Source of the DNA: Dipteronia dyeriana
Lineage: Eukaryota; Streptophyta; Magnoliopsida; Sapindales; Sapindaceae
Direction: 5' to 3'
Assembly (NCBI GenBank): GCA_032871835.1
Contig: CM065301.1
Location: 78,524,069-78,588,068, forward strand
DNA: 64,000 nucleotides
Part shown: one piece after another, positions 46,413-57,428 of the stretch
Layout: every line of letters begins with the position of its first letter
Numbering within the stretch: the stretch's first letter is position 1
Program-made: the position numbers and the translations under genes
Notes under the pieces: model-generated
Database searches by the model: none
Told to the model about the DNA's origin: nothing
What the model saw: the letters and a program-made list of their open reading frames with translations, nothing else

Positions 46413-48202
46413 CTACTGCTTCTCTGATTTCCTGTGTTCGCTCCCGGTTACTTCTCCAGTGGATGGTCCTCCAAAGATCATATGTATTACTTGATTGGCC
46501 TCTGGACTGGCCCTTTGATTTCGGTTGGAGCTGTGGTCGGCCCTGATCTCTTTCTTTGCTTCTGATTTCTCATCCCTTTTAAATATCACATCCTTTAGAT
46601 GTCCTTCCCGAATGAGTGTTTCTATGTAATCTTTGAGCTGGTAACACTTGGTAGTCTCATGCCCGGTTTCCTTGTGGAACCTGCAGTATTTGGTTGTATC
46701 TCGCCGAGCAAACTGAGATTGACGGCGTGGCTCTTTTACTATATTCTTTGCTTCCATAAGGGCCAGGATTTCCTTCTGCTTTTTCTGAAGGGAGGTGTAG
46801 TTGGTGTATGTGCCTCGACATTTATGTGGTCTGTTCGGCATTACGTCTGTTTCCCCCGTCCTTGCTCTTTTCTTTGCTGTTCCCTTTTTGCTTTCCCTTT
46901 TGGTTCTATAATTTGGACTCAGCATCCTTTTGTTCGGGTTTTCCTCTATGCATGTAGCATCCTCCGGTGGCTAACTCTTCTTCTTTAGCTAATGCATAAC
47001 CTCCTGCCATGTTCATCATATCTGCATATTTGGTTAGACGGGCTCTTCTTAAATCGAAAGATAGCCGTCCATTCTGCGGGTTGTTGATGAATCCAGCAAT
47101 TATTGCTTCATCATTTACACTGCCAATTTCTGATACTGCTTGGCCGAATCTCCCCAGGTATTTCTTCAACGACTCATCTTTCCCTTGTTTTATTTGAGAA
47201 AGGTAAGCCACTGACTTTTTCCTGTGAACATTGCTCAGAAATTGCCTTGAGAAGCTCCTGCTCAGTTCACTGAAACTTCTGATGCTTGCTGGGGGCAATC
47301 TTCTAAACCATCTTGAACCCGTGTCTCCTAGATTTTATGGAAAATTGAGACACAGTAAGGGATCACTGTGGGCATACTGAGCCATGTCACTTTTGTAGAG
47401 TCTGACGTGCTCCTTAGGGTATGTGTCTTTCTTGAACTGCTCCACGTGCGGCATCCTGAACCTTTCTGGGAATGGGGTCCATAAGATTTTCCTAGTGAAA
47501 GGGTTGTCAGAATCATAGTCAGATAAATCGTTGCACCCATAACGTCTGGCCAGTGCATCCATTTGACACATATTGTTTTCGATTTCTCGAGTTAGGCTCT
47601 AGATTATGACATCTCAATCTCCTACCGGACTTTCCCGATGGTTGAACCGCTGGGTGATTGTCTTCCTTTTTCTTGCTCTTCACTTTGATGTCGGGTTTCT
47701 CGTATGATTTCCTGATGACGCTTACGATGGTACCGATCGCTATCTTCTGATGACGATCGATCCCTGTACCGGTCATGTTTGCTGTGTCTAGCACGGGTTG
47801 TCTGATCCTGGTTCTGCTTCTGGCGTGGTCGTTCCTCTTCAGGTGTTTCACGTCCACCTGATTGATTGGAGTAAGGTTCCTTCCGACTTTTGGTGTATTT
47901 ATTTCTGGCCCTACTACAACCGAACGAAGCCTCGCAGGTGGTAGGTTAGGAGTTTGTACTTCTGTAGCCAGTAGATCAACTTCTTTCTTTACTGCATCTG
48001 CCACCAATTGCTATAACGCCTCTCGGAAGCGTTGCGTCAGGTCTCCGCTGGTCGGAGGAACTTCCTGGATCCCCGCCAGAAATGTAGGTTGGTTCTCTGT
48101 TGTTGCAGTGAGATCCCGCGAGGTACTGCCAACGTGGAAGTTATCCAGAGATTTTTGGACATCCCTAGAACTGCTTCTGCTTCCTGCCATCACTTTTATC
48201 AA
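46413..48202 (-). pseudogene. T1 gag
   Basis: The start near 48202 (MIKVMAGSRSSSRDVQKSLD) follows the LTR by 35 bases. The N-terminal third is charged and poorly conserved. The Retrotrans_gag core (47330-46990) reads PPASIRSFSELSRSFSRQFL, KSVAYLSQIKQGKDESLKKY and GRFGQAVSEIGSVNDEAIIA. A basic stretch and YCRFHKETGHETTKCYQLKD (about 46700) form the zinc-finger-like end seen in Tat gag, followed by YIETLIREGHLKDVI. A stop and a frame change fall near 47330 (NFP, stop, NLGDTGSRWF), and other breaks follow. Confidence 0.82.
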
Positions 48203-49143
48203 ATCGGAGGTTCAACGCCCCTCCTTCTAGCATCAATTGTTGATTTTGATTTTTGGATTGTACCAGAAAAGCCAACAAGGATTGGATTTCGGCTGTAATT
48301 TCAAAGAGAGGGAGAAGAAGAAAATAAACAAACACGAGTTTTTTACGTGGTAAAACTCTGATGATTGGAGAAACGTCCATGAGTGGTTGAATGATCAACC
48401 CAACCAAAATCCACTCTGAAATTGTAACGTTTACAAGCTCTCGATCTCTCTTTCTTCTCTCTGTATTTTTTCTATGAATGTTGTATATCTCTCTTTGGCG
48501 AGATTGTGGGTCTATTTATATGTTTATAGAACCCTAATCTGCTTTGTACAAGTAATAGAAATCTTCGTATTTAATTACAATTATTACAATTATTACAATT
48601 ATTTACTTGCTTGAAGCTGATTGTCTTTTTTCTTGTTTCGGAGTCTTGTATTGAGATCGAATGGGACTCTAGTAATGTAGTCCAATTAGGAATTATTTCC
48701 TTATAAGAGCATAGTCTTTTTGAAGGAATAAAGTTGTTGCCCGATTGGGAACCTTTCCTGTTTAATACTGTTTTTGTTAGGATTCCTTTTTGATATGGAT
48801 ATCTCCGTGCATCTTAATGACTTGATCTACGTGGGCTATGTGCTGGGCTTCTATTCAATTTTCTTCATGTTCATCCCGAGTAAGGATAGTACCCATGGTC
48901 CCGAGTAACGTCATTCGTTCCCGAGTAGAAATGTCTTTTAACCAGTCTCGAGTGTCATTTAACTGATCCCGAGTAGTATATAATGTTGATTGATCCTGTA
49001 AGTTTTGTTTAACATTTGCTTACTCGGGTTTTCTCTTCTTCGGTGATATCTTGTAGGATATTCTTTTGAATGCCTATTCGGATGTCCACCTGGCAATTTA
49101 TCCTCTTTGTTGATGACGTGTACGTATGATAAAATTCACATAT

Positions 49144-49147
<4 letters not shown>
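48203..49147 (-). repeat. 5' LTR of T1 and leader
   Basis: The LTR runs 48238-49147. On the minus strand it starts TGTCATATG and ends AATCAACA. The leader ATTGATGCTAGAAGGAGGGG follows; the tRNA primer is not assigned. CCCGAGTA-type motifs occur at about 48886, 48899, 48920 and 48968, more than in the 3' LTR because of an extra unit of about 48 bp (48928-48975). Confidence 0.85.
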
Positions 49148-49177
<30 letters not shown>

Positions 49178-51273
49178 GCACGTTATCGGAACAAGAGTTC
49201 GAACTCATGGACATGAACACATGCAATATATGTTGGACTGGCTACAATATGAAAAGAAAAGAATACTCATAATCATTATTATATGAAATAATCAAGAAAT
49301 ATCTAACTCAGATTCCTTTAATCTACGCTTTATAACATGTCCAGTGACATCGTAGCAAACCCTGGAAGCAATAAATAAGAACCGTTGATTGATAACCAAA
49401 TTGACCTCCAAGGTTTAATAATGATAATATACAACACTCTTTTTTTCCCTTTATATTTTTTCCTTTTTTATCCTATTCTATCAGTCACATTAAAAAAAAT
49501 ACATTAATGGGGTGGGGATTATATGAAGTAAAAAATCGATACCTTAATGGGGAATCCCTAAACTCGTACAATTTATTTTCAGGTGGGTATTCACCGGGGA
49601 TGATATTTCTTAAACAAATTGAGATCAATGATAGTGATGGAAAACCCGTCCCCGACTTGTACCATTAACATCCCTAAGTAAGCTAATGCAGTTAACCTGA
49701 ACTTTGATCAAAAACAAGTTGAAGTTTGTCACCGATGATTACAAAATGATGTGTACCTCAACAGAGATACATGCTCTTGGAAACTGTAGCATCAACCATA
49801 TCCTGATTAAATACAATTGTTGAAGTCAATTTTTGGTCGGTCTAGCCAACAACAACAAGTTGGCAGATCAACACATGGATAAGCCAATATGGTACGATCA
49901 AAAGTCTTTCTGATAAGTGCACATATTGATGAAATACATAACAGAAAAAATAAAAGGATAAACAAATAATAGACACCAATTTTTTTATGTGGAGAAAAAA
50001 TCATGGTCGTCTTAAAGATAGAGAAGGAGAAAATGTTCACTATGTAAAAATGGTTACAGTTTACAAGTGATATTGTGCTTGTGATGCCTTTACCCTTCTT
50101 TGCTTGATACATGTGCTTGTATACAGATTAGGGTGCTGCCCTAATCCTTGGTGTGCAGGAAAAAATTGTGATTAGGCGAGATCCAAGAAAGATCGTTTCT
50201 AGACAAGATTCCTAGTGAATCGGGTCTTCGTGTATTTATGATGTAAGGATCTTCCTTCCTTGTAAGAGTTGTCATCTAAATCTTCATATTTACTATTTGA
50301 TTTGTTAACTGCTAAATTGTTAGTAATTATCTTGCCTAATATAAGGTTGAAATTTGTGGAATACATGCTTGAATCCAATTTTGTAATGATATTGAGGATA
50401 CCATTTATTTGCTTTGTAAATAATGATTCCTTGTCAATTTGCTATTTGGGGATGCTCCGACGAATTGGTTTCCTTAACAGACGATTTGATCTTTGCTTCC
50501 TAGCTCGCCGCTGCCACACATGGCTTGTCAAGCTGATCTGGCCAGATGTCATGGAGATTTGATTCTAAGAATTCTAGGCTCTATGCTAACGTGTTAAGCC
50601 AAATAAAAACTACCCCAAACAATACCCCTAATTCCGTGAGGAAGGTTGTTGCAGTTAATGTTACACTACTGGGTTACCTTCAACATTAACCTTTCAAAAT
50701 AATCGAACACTTCAATGGTGGGACATAAATGTAGGGCCACTACGTTCCGTTTCATTTCCTGTCATGACACTTGTACAGCTACGACATGTATGGCCACGTC
50801 GTTTATGCATATATTTCAAATTTTATATGTCAAGGGACCTTTTGCTTCCTCACCTCATCTTCTCCTAGAGTCTATTTGCATTCTAGTTGTTCACTTCTTT
50901 TTTTCCATTCCTTACCTACTCCCTGTATTTTTTTGTTTTTACCCTTTCTTCTACATTCGTCAGGACTAGATTTGAGAAATTGTCAAAACTCGATGATTAA
51001 GAAACAGTGGCGAACTCTGACATCTAGAAACATAGGGTAAACCAGATGCTGTTGTCCCTAAGAGATCCTTGTGCCTTAGAATGTTAAACCAAATTATACT
51101 ATTGGGGTCATGCACAATTGAATCTATCGGAGGATGTAATGGCCATCTGCGGGTCCATTCTTGCTTGCAACATAACTCTATCCATTACACCGTACATTGC
51201 CAGGTTTCTATATGTTGCAAGGATTTCTCAAGTGCAACTAGCGTCTAATGGGTTCTGACAGTTATTGAGTTTA
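49148..51273. other. No gene recognised; possible old LTR piece
   Basis: It begins with (AT)n (49148-49174). 49970-50240 has ACACCAATTTTTTTATGTGG, a GGTTACAGTTTACAAGTG stretch and GATTAGGGTGCTGCCCTAATC, which recall LTRs of the T1 type, but no ends or partner were found. The remainder shows no domain or RNA gene. Confidence 0.35.
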
Positions 51274-51740
51274 TGGACAATGTGATTTATAATGCCTATT
51301 TTTACACTTTGTGTAGCCCTATATCTACTTTTTTTATGCTTGTTTCCTGGGTAAATACGGATATTTAACATTGCATTTAAGTGTTTCAAGTTATTTTCCA
51401 TCAGAGAGACTAAAATGCAAAAATGAAGAACTTTTTGGGCAAATGTACAAATTTCTAAAAGTTTGGTTGTCAAGTTTCGCTGAACGTTGAGCGAAAATAT
51501 CACCAGTTGTTTTCACTCGAGAAATTTTTGCCCTTTCGTCGAGCGAAAATGCCTTGTGTTGCATAGAAGAGAGTTTTTGCTACAAGTTTCGCCCCTTCGT
51601 CGAGCGAAAATGTCACCTCTAGCTTTCCATGTCTGAAATCTTGAGCCCCGAAAATCCAGGATTTGGTGTCTCATGTCTGAGTAGGACTCACTTCTCTTCC
51701 CTTTTCTCCCACCTTCATCATTCCTAGCTCCGTACATCAC
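51274..51740 (+). repeat. Partial LTR of family A (U3 side)
   Basis: It aligns with 59663-60135 and, inverted, with the right part of the M LTR: TACACTTTGTGTAGCCCTAT, a GTGTTTCAAGTTATTTTCC stretch, and TTCGTCGAGCGAAAATG copies at about 51536 and 51595. It breaks off at about 51740 after CATTCCTAGCTC. Confidence 0.7.
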
Positions 51741-51745
51741 TTAAA

Positions 51746-52446
51746 TTTGCTTGTACATTGCCAATCTTTTGATGTTCAGGTGGATAGAACTCTTAGTTTG
51801 TTTAGCTTTGGAAAATAGTGAAGACTACCCGTGAGCTACACATACCCTAAAAAAAATGATATTTATGGGTTTTGTTTCTACTCTTTATACACTCTATTTT
51901 TTTTTTCTTAATTGTGATCTCATTATACATCAACTTTGCATTGATTGCCATAGAAATTCATCATGTGGACTGCTTGTTGCGATTTGTATTCCCTTCTTAG
52001 ATGGATTGCTAGAAATGATTTTGGATTTGAGTGAGTTCTTAAACTCCATATATAGCCCAAACACTCTCGTGTCTCTATGTGTGCTTATATCATAAAATTT
52101 GAGGCCAAACAATAAACCTATATACGCCAATATAACCCAAACACAAGCCATTCCCTAGTTATTGATCATGTTAAGGTGTATAGCTTTAGAGAAATTATAT
52201 TTTGCTCTAAATTTTATAAATGTGTACTTAGGCAAATATGTGTAAATGTGCAAAGGCAAAGACTAAAAAAAAGAAAAAAAAAACTAAGTTTGAATTATAA
52301 AAACTTAAGCCTTCAAGTTCGTCAATTGTAAAGTTACTCACCATTGAGTACAAGTGAAGCACAAATGTGCAATGTAAAGTTTAATGCCTAGGTACTTGTG
52401 TTGTAATGTGTTTTAGAGCTTATCAAAGTATGTAATGTATAAACAC
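51746..52446 (+). other. Athila-like tail (left half, before S1)
   Basis: Non-coding tail region of the family A element. It corresponds to 6430-6668 and 8868-9240. It continues at 59062 after the S1 insertion. The A-rich block AAAAAAAGAAAAAAAAAACT lies near 52265-52285. Confidence 0.5.
52442..52446. repeat. S1 target site duplication (left copy)
   Basis: AACAC here and at 59062-59066 directly flanks the two S1 LTRs. Confidence 0.8.
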
Positions 52447-52479
52447 TGAAATTCCCAAGAAAGTGTGTGTCTATAACCT

Positions 52480-52514
<35 letters not shown>

Positions 52515-54057
52515 ATTGGTTTTAACCCCAATAAAACAAACATACAACATCAAGTATAAAGTGCGGAAATATAAATAACACTTGATGTTTACGTGAAAAT
52601 CCTCAAAATGAAAAATACCACGGCTGATATGTGCACCACACTAGATAATCAAATCCACTATTAAATGAAAGTTTACAACCTAGGTTGACCTCCCGTCACA
52701 CCCTCCAGTTACTAACCTTTTCACTCTACCCAACGGGCCTTAATAGTGATTCTTGATCTATTTGCTTGTGCCCTAACCACTTAGTCACAAGACTTAACCT
52801 CAATGAAGAGTCAAATACAACCTAAGTGAATATGATAAAATATTCAAACATGCAAGTAATGCTAGGCAACACTAAATGCTTATCTAGGAATTTAAGAATG
52901 TCACTAAGTACAATTCCTAGATATCAATGTCTAAATGAATGTTCATAAAGACTTAACTAGATATAATTATGCAACAATATATCCTAGTTATCAAACAAAG
53001 GCCAATCAACACAAGTTATCATTAAGCATGGTAAGGACTATAATGCAATCACAAAATGCAATTAATGAGTCCTAAACAAAATCTAAATGCAAAGCATAGA
53101 GATTTAGCTAGAAGGGTAAAATCGTCCTAAATGCTAGCTATCATAAAAGCATATATCTCAACCAACAAACAACTACCCAAGCATGTTATAAATTCAATAG
53201 AACTTAAAAGCATACAATCAAAGAGTAATTAATGCTATTTCTAGGTAAACATAACCTAGTAATGAAACAATTAATTCTAGGTCATGTAGAGATTACCTAG
53301 TCAATGAAAACAAGAAGAATCCATGCTTGGAAGATGCAAGAAGATGTTAGATGCTCATGGATTGACGGTCGGATGAGCCTAGATGAATTCTTGGAAGCTC
53401 TCTCTCCCTAGGAGTTACTTTCCCTCTCAAAGATATGATTTTTGGCTCATAAAAATGAATGAAGGAGAAGATGATGCATAAATAAGAGCCCTAAATGAAA
53501 CTGTGTCGTTTTGGCAAAAATGCCCAGAAAATTGCCTTGTGCGCTGGTGTCTGTGCGCTGGTCGAGTAACGTACAACCAGCGACAACCCACTGGACAAGT
53601 TGCACTGGTGCCTATGCGGTTGACGACCAGCGCACCACCAGCGACACACCACTGGAAAGTTGCGCTGGTGTTAGCGCTACTCGAGTGGCACACGACTCAC
53701 TTCCTTCACACTCATACACAAATTATGCAAGAGAAAAGAGATGAAGGGAATGCATCCTAATGCCTAACATGACATGGCATTTTAATCACAAGATGCAATC
53801 AATTTAATTAAGCAAGAGGTACCAAAATTAGGCACACAACAAGACAATTAAGCACATGCAAAGTGATCAAAAACATGCATGAGAGTGAGTGTGTGCCCTA
53901 AACCTCTTCAATGAAGGTTAAACAAGTGAATTTACCTTTGAAGCTTGAAAGAGCACTTGAGCAATGATGACCTAACTGCCCTTACACATTAAACCCCAAA
54001 TGTGGTTGTCAACGAAATGAACCAATCAAAACCGAGAAACTTATAATCTCCCCCTTT
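52447..54057 (-). repeat. 3' LTR of S1 with polypurine tract
   Basis: The 1599-bp LTR is highly similar to 57429-59061. On the minus strand the start reads TATAAGTTTC where the partner has TGTATGTTCC, so the terminal G has mutated. At 52483-52513 a 31-base G run replaces the GAGGGGGGTGAATAGG of the partner, and about 60 bp after it are missing. The GC-rich block 53540-53700 has CCAGCGCACCACCAGCG and CGCTGGTG inverted motifs. Confidence 0.87.
52483..52513 (+). repeat. Poly-G run of 31 bases
   Basis: An uninterrupted G tract in the 3' LTR of S1, at the place where the 5' LTR has six to seven G. Confidence 0.9.
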
Positions 54058-55258
54058 GGCTATTTCGTGACAAAACCACCACTCACAATTAAACCTCACC
54101 AATAAACAAAACAAAAAAAAATAGGGATCAACAAAGTTTTTCTACATTACAAAGAGATGTCTAATAAACTAGATCTTCAAGTCATTCGTCTCTTATAGAA
54201 TCAACATCCTTACAAAACAAAATAACTACACTTTCCAAGACAAGTGTATGTGAGGTGATCAAATACATAAAAACAAGAGCAATTTGCATACAATAGAAAC
54301 AAGCAACGTGCATCAATAATGCAAATGCAAATGCTCCCTCTAAATAGGTTAAATCCCCCTCAACGAATCAAACTCCCCTCATATGCAACTCTCAACTCCC
54401 CCTAAATCCATACTACTCCACCTTTTTGTCATGAGATAGACAAAGGAGTATCCCCTTAAGAAGGCATTAGCAAGGAGAGCTTATGGCACAAGACATATGC
54501 ATAATCATATAACCAAATTTATGCAACTTAATTAAGAAGAGAGAATCAAGGAGTTTTATAAAAAAAAATGTGTGAACAAATACTTTGCATACAAGACAAG
54601 TTGTATTCAAGATCAAAACATGGTATTTGGCAAAGCAAAATGACAAGGGTTTCCAAGAGAATTCAAACCAATTTCACCCTTTGTCATGGAGTAAGCAAGA
54701 TATAGACTGTAAAATAAATTCATTTTAAGAACAACTATATCAAACTTTACTAGCAAAACAAGACATGAGCGACTATTGTGCCCTTTTCGATTTATCCGGG
54801 TGGAATGCCAGTATGATAGTAGCCTTGTTCAACAAGTAAAGAGAGAGGGACTTTTGGATTGTAAAATCCTTGAAATGGATACAAGATCCTTATTGATTGA
54901 AGTCTCATAATTGCTTTCACACACACATTTTTGCATTCATTTTAGAGCATTCAACAATTTCATCATGCATATTACTTTAAAGCATGTCATATAAAGAATC
55001 AACATATCATGGAGATCAATTCTAGGTCATTCAAAATGTATTTCCCAATCAATTCTCCTATTCCAAAAAATGCATTTTTGGTCATAAATAAGATATGGAT
55101 TGCATGTAAAGCAAAGTTGCACACTTGTTAAAAAGAATATGTACAACCAATCATCTCAGGCAATTAATAAAGAAGCTTAAATATTATCAATGAGCATAAT
55201 GCAATGCCAATTTTCTCTCTTTGCTTGAGCTCCCCCTATGGGGTCAATCAAAAACTAG
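54058..55258 (-). other. Non-coding region of S1 with several G-rich tracts
   Basis: On the minus strand it holds repeated purine tracts such as TAGAGGGAGC, TGAGGGGGATT, TGAGGGGAGTT and TTTAGGGGGAGTTGAG (54335-54410), then GACAAAAAGGTGGAG, before the terminal tract at 54046. Several polypurine tracts upstream of the 3' LTR are known for SIRE elements. No coding region is seen. Confidence 0.6.
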
Positions 55259-57310
55259 TCAATAGGGGATATGAGTCCCTATAGACTTACCAAGTCCATT
55301 TGACATAGTTGAGCCTATGGGTGAAACCTTAGCACAATGGCATATGGGTTCATCTTTTCTAATCCACTTAGGTGACACATTGTCATTCCTGGTGGTCAAG
55401 ATCATCATATTACTCCTAGGATCATTAACACTAGCTTTCCTAGGCACATGCATATTAGCTCTACCCCTTTTTCTTTCAATCATGCTCTTAGTTCTACACA
55501 TATTAATGTACTTGAAGCAATTTGGTCTAATATGACCATCAACACCATAAAAATGACATGAAGGAATAAAATGAGGAGTCATACCATTCCTTTGTGAGGA
55601 CAAAGGTGTTTTCCCATGTCTTTGAGCTTTCCTTTGGTGTGGTATTGATTCTCTTCTCCCTTGTTGTTGAGTTGGAGAAGATTGCTTCCTTTGTTGAGCA
55701 TGCAGGAAATGCTTCTTGACTTGATGGCTTTTAGTTTGAGGGATAGTTGCTTGAAGTGCTCTCATTGGTTGAGCTTGAGCTTGACTTCTTGATGCCATCT
55801 TGACTTGGACATTTCTAGAGCACTCTCCTAGTTCAATTTGCTTCTTAGGATGAAGTGGAGGAAGAGGTTCTTTGAATTCCAAGCTCTTGACAAATATCGT
55901 CTTGCTAGGAGTTGAGGTCTTCTTGTCATCTTCAAACCCTAGACCTCTCTTGTCACTCGGCTTCTTGCCAACTCCTAACATGTGGTCAAGCTTTTCCGTA
56001 CTCGAAGTCATCTTAGCAATCAGCTCTCTAGCTTCTCTAAGCTCTTCCTTTAAGCTTTCTTCGACTTTTCTTCCATTCTCCACTTTCTCACTTAAGTGAG
56101 TCTCTTCGGTTGATTGCTTGAGGTTCTCTTCCTTTAGCTTTCGAACCTCTTTCTTCATATTCAACCTTGAGCTTTGAAAATGCTCAATGAACCTTCATAC
56201 TCTCTACATTTCCATTTGTAGAGTAGCTTCACTTATCACTCTTTTAGCTACTTTTTCATATACTCATTTTTCAAGGTCACTAATTAAGGCTTTGTTGCCT
56301 TTTTCTACATCTTCCACAAAGGAGGCTCCAAAAGCCGTGTAGTTAAGAATAACCTCTTCATCACTTGAGGAATCTTCTTCACTTCCACTCTCACTTGATG
56401 AGGCAGCCACCATTTTTTCTTTCTTCTTCTTCTTCTTCTTCTTCGAATTAGCACACTCGGTGGCTATATGACCAAACCCACTACATTCATAGCATTGAAT
56501 GTCTATTCTTGTAGGCCTCTTTTGCCTTGGCTCAATCTTCTTCTTTAAGTCATTCTTGTGAAGTTTCATAAACTTCTTGAATTTCTTCACCATAAGAGCC
56601 ATCTTCTCATCTGATTTATCCTCCTTCATCTTTACTTTGGATGTCTTCAAAGCTATGTTCTTTTTCAACTTAAGAGATATAGGTGTAGAGGTCCACCTAG
56701 ACTCATAGGCTAGAAGCCTTCCAATCACTTCACTCGGCTTTATAGTCTTGTAGTTGCTATTTTCTTCAAGTGCCATCACCTTGGACTCAAATCTCTTGGG
56801 GAGTGACCTCATGATCTTTTGCTTGATCCTTCTATCTGAATATGGGTCACCTAGTTGATGGCTTTGATTTACGATGTCTATCAACTTCACTTGAAAGTCA
56901 TTAAACCACTCTTCCTCTTCCATCTCAATCGTGTCAAATTGCATTTGAAGGACTTAAAGCTTGGAGTCCTTGACCACTTCGGTTCCTTTATGAGCCGTTT
57001 GTAGAATCTCCCAAGCCTCCTTTACATGCCTAGTATTTTGAACCAACTTGTATTGATTGTCATCCATGGCATATAAGATGGCATGCATTGCCTTGTTGTT
57101 CCACTTGGAAGCTTCAAATTCTTATGTGCCCCATTGAGACTTAGGCTTCGAAACCTCATCTCCTTCTTCTGTGGTCATTGTTGGAGAAGTGTAGCCATCT
57201 TCAATTGCCATCCATGCAGGGTCATCAATTTGGCAAATATAAGCCTCCATCTTGCCTTTCCATGAGGCATAATTATCACCCTTAAGCAATGGTGGTCTTA
57301 TTTGCTCATC
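55259..57310 (-). pseudogene. S1 gag
   Basis: The gag starts near 57300 (a LLKGDNYASWKGKMEAYI-type start), with the UBN2-type capsid continuing through KWNNKAMHAILYAMDDNQYK, AWEILQTAHKGTEVVKDSKL, and MQFDTIEMEEEEWFNDFQVK to SNYKTIKPSEVIGRLLAYES. The CCHC knuckle is CYECSGFGHIATEC (about 56490-56450), followed by a Lys run and acidic SSSESGSEEDSSSDEEV. Past a frame break at about 56200, a coiled coil (KKEVRKLKEENLKQSTEETH) and a second finger-like CHFYGVDGHIRPNCFKYI (55560-55500) follow. The end at 55259 lies where protease should begin. Stops occur near 57123, 56955 and 56260. Confidence 0.83.
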
Positions 57311-57414
57311 CCAAGCTCACTCATAGTGTTTGAGTTAAATGAATGAGATGCAAATGTAATGCACCACACAAGACACACACAGAGCACGGATCACCTAAGT
57401 ATATCTAGGCACCT

Positions 57415-57426
57415 GCTCTGATACCA
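57415..57426 (-). other. Primer binding site of S1
   Basis: GCTCTGATACCA is TGGTATCAGAGC on the minus strand, an initiator tRNA-Met site, 2 bases from the LTR end. Confidence 0.85.
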
Positions 57427-57428
57427 AT

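Larger units (their letters stand above)
38435..49147 (-). mobile_element. Tat-lineage Ty3/Gypsy element T1
   Basis: A minus-strand element with a 910-bp 5' LTR (48238-49147), gag, protease, RT remnant, RNase H, integrase, then a 4-kb region with an oppositely oriented gene, a polypurine tract (39288-39300) and an 853-bp 3' LTR (38435-39287). Both flanks continue as TATAT, an (AT)n target. Integrase followed by a long spacer with an antisense ORF is a mark of the Tat group (Grande, Ogre, Retand relatives). RT lacks its catalytic core, so T1 could not copy itself. Confidence 0.9.

Noticed and set aside
46280..48298. Several plus-strand frames of 80-130 codons (for example 46599-46988, 47862-48230)
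   Set aside because: Shadows of the T1 gag on the other strand; they have no recognisable domains.
53503..53760. Plus-strand frames at 53503-53760 and 58510-58779 with similar proteins
   Set aside because: They are the same GC-rich block of the two S1 LTRs read in frame. The similarity comes from LTR duplication, not from a gene.
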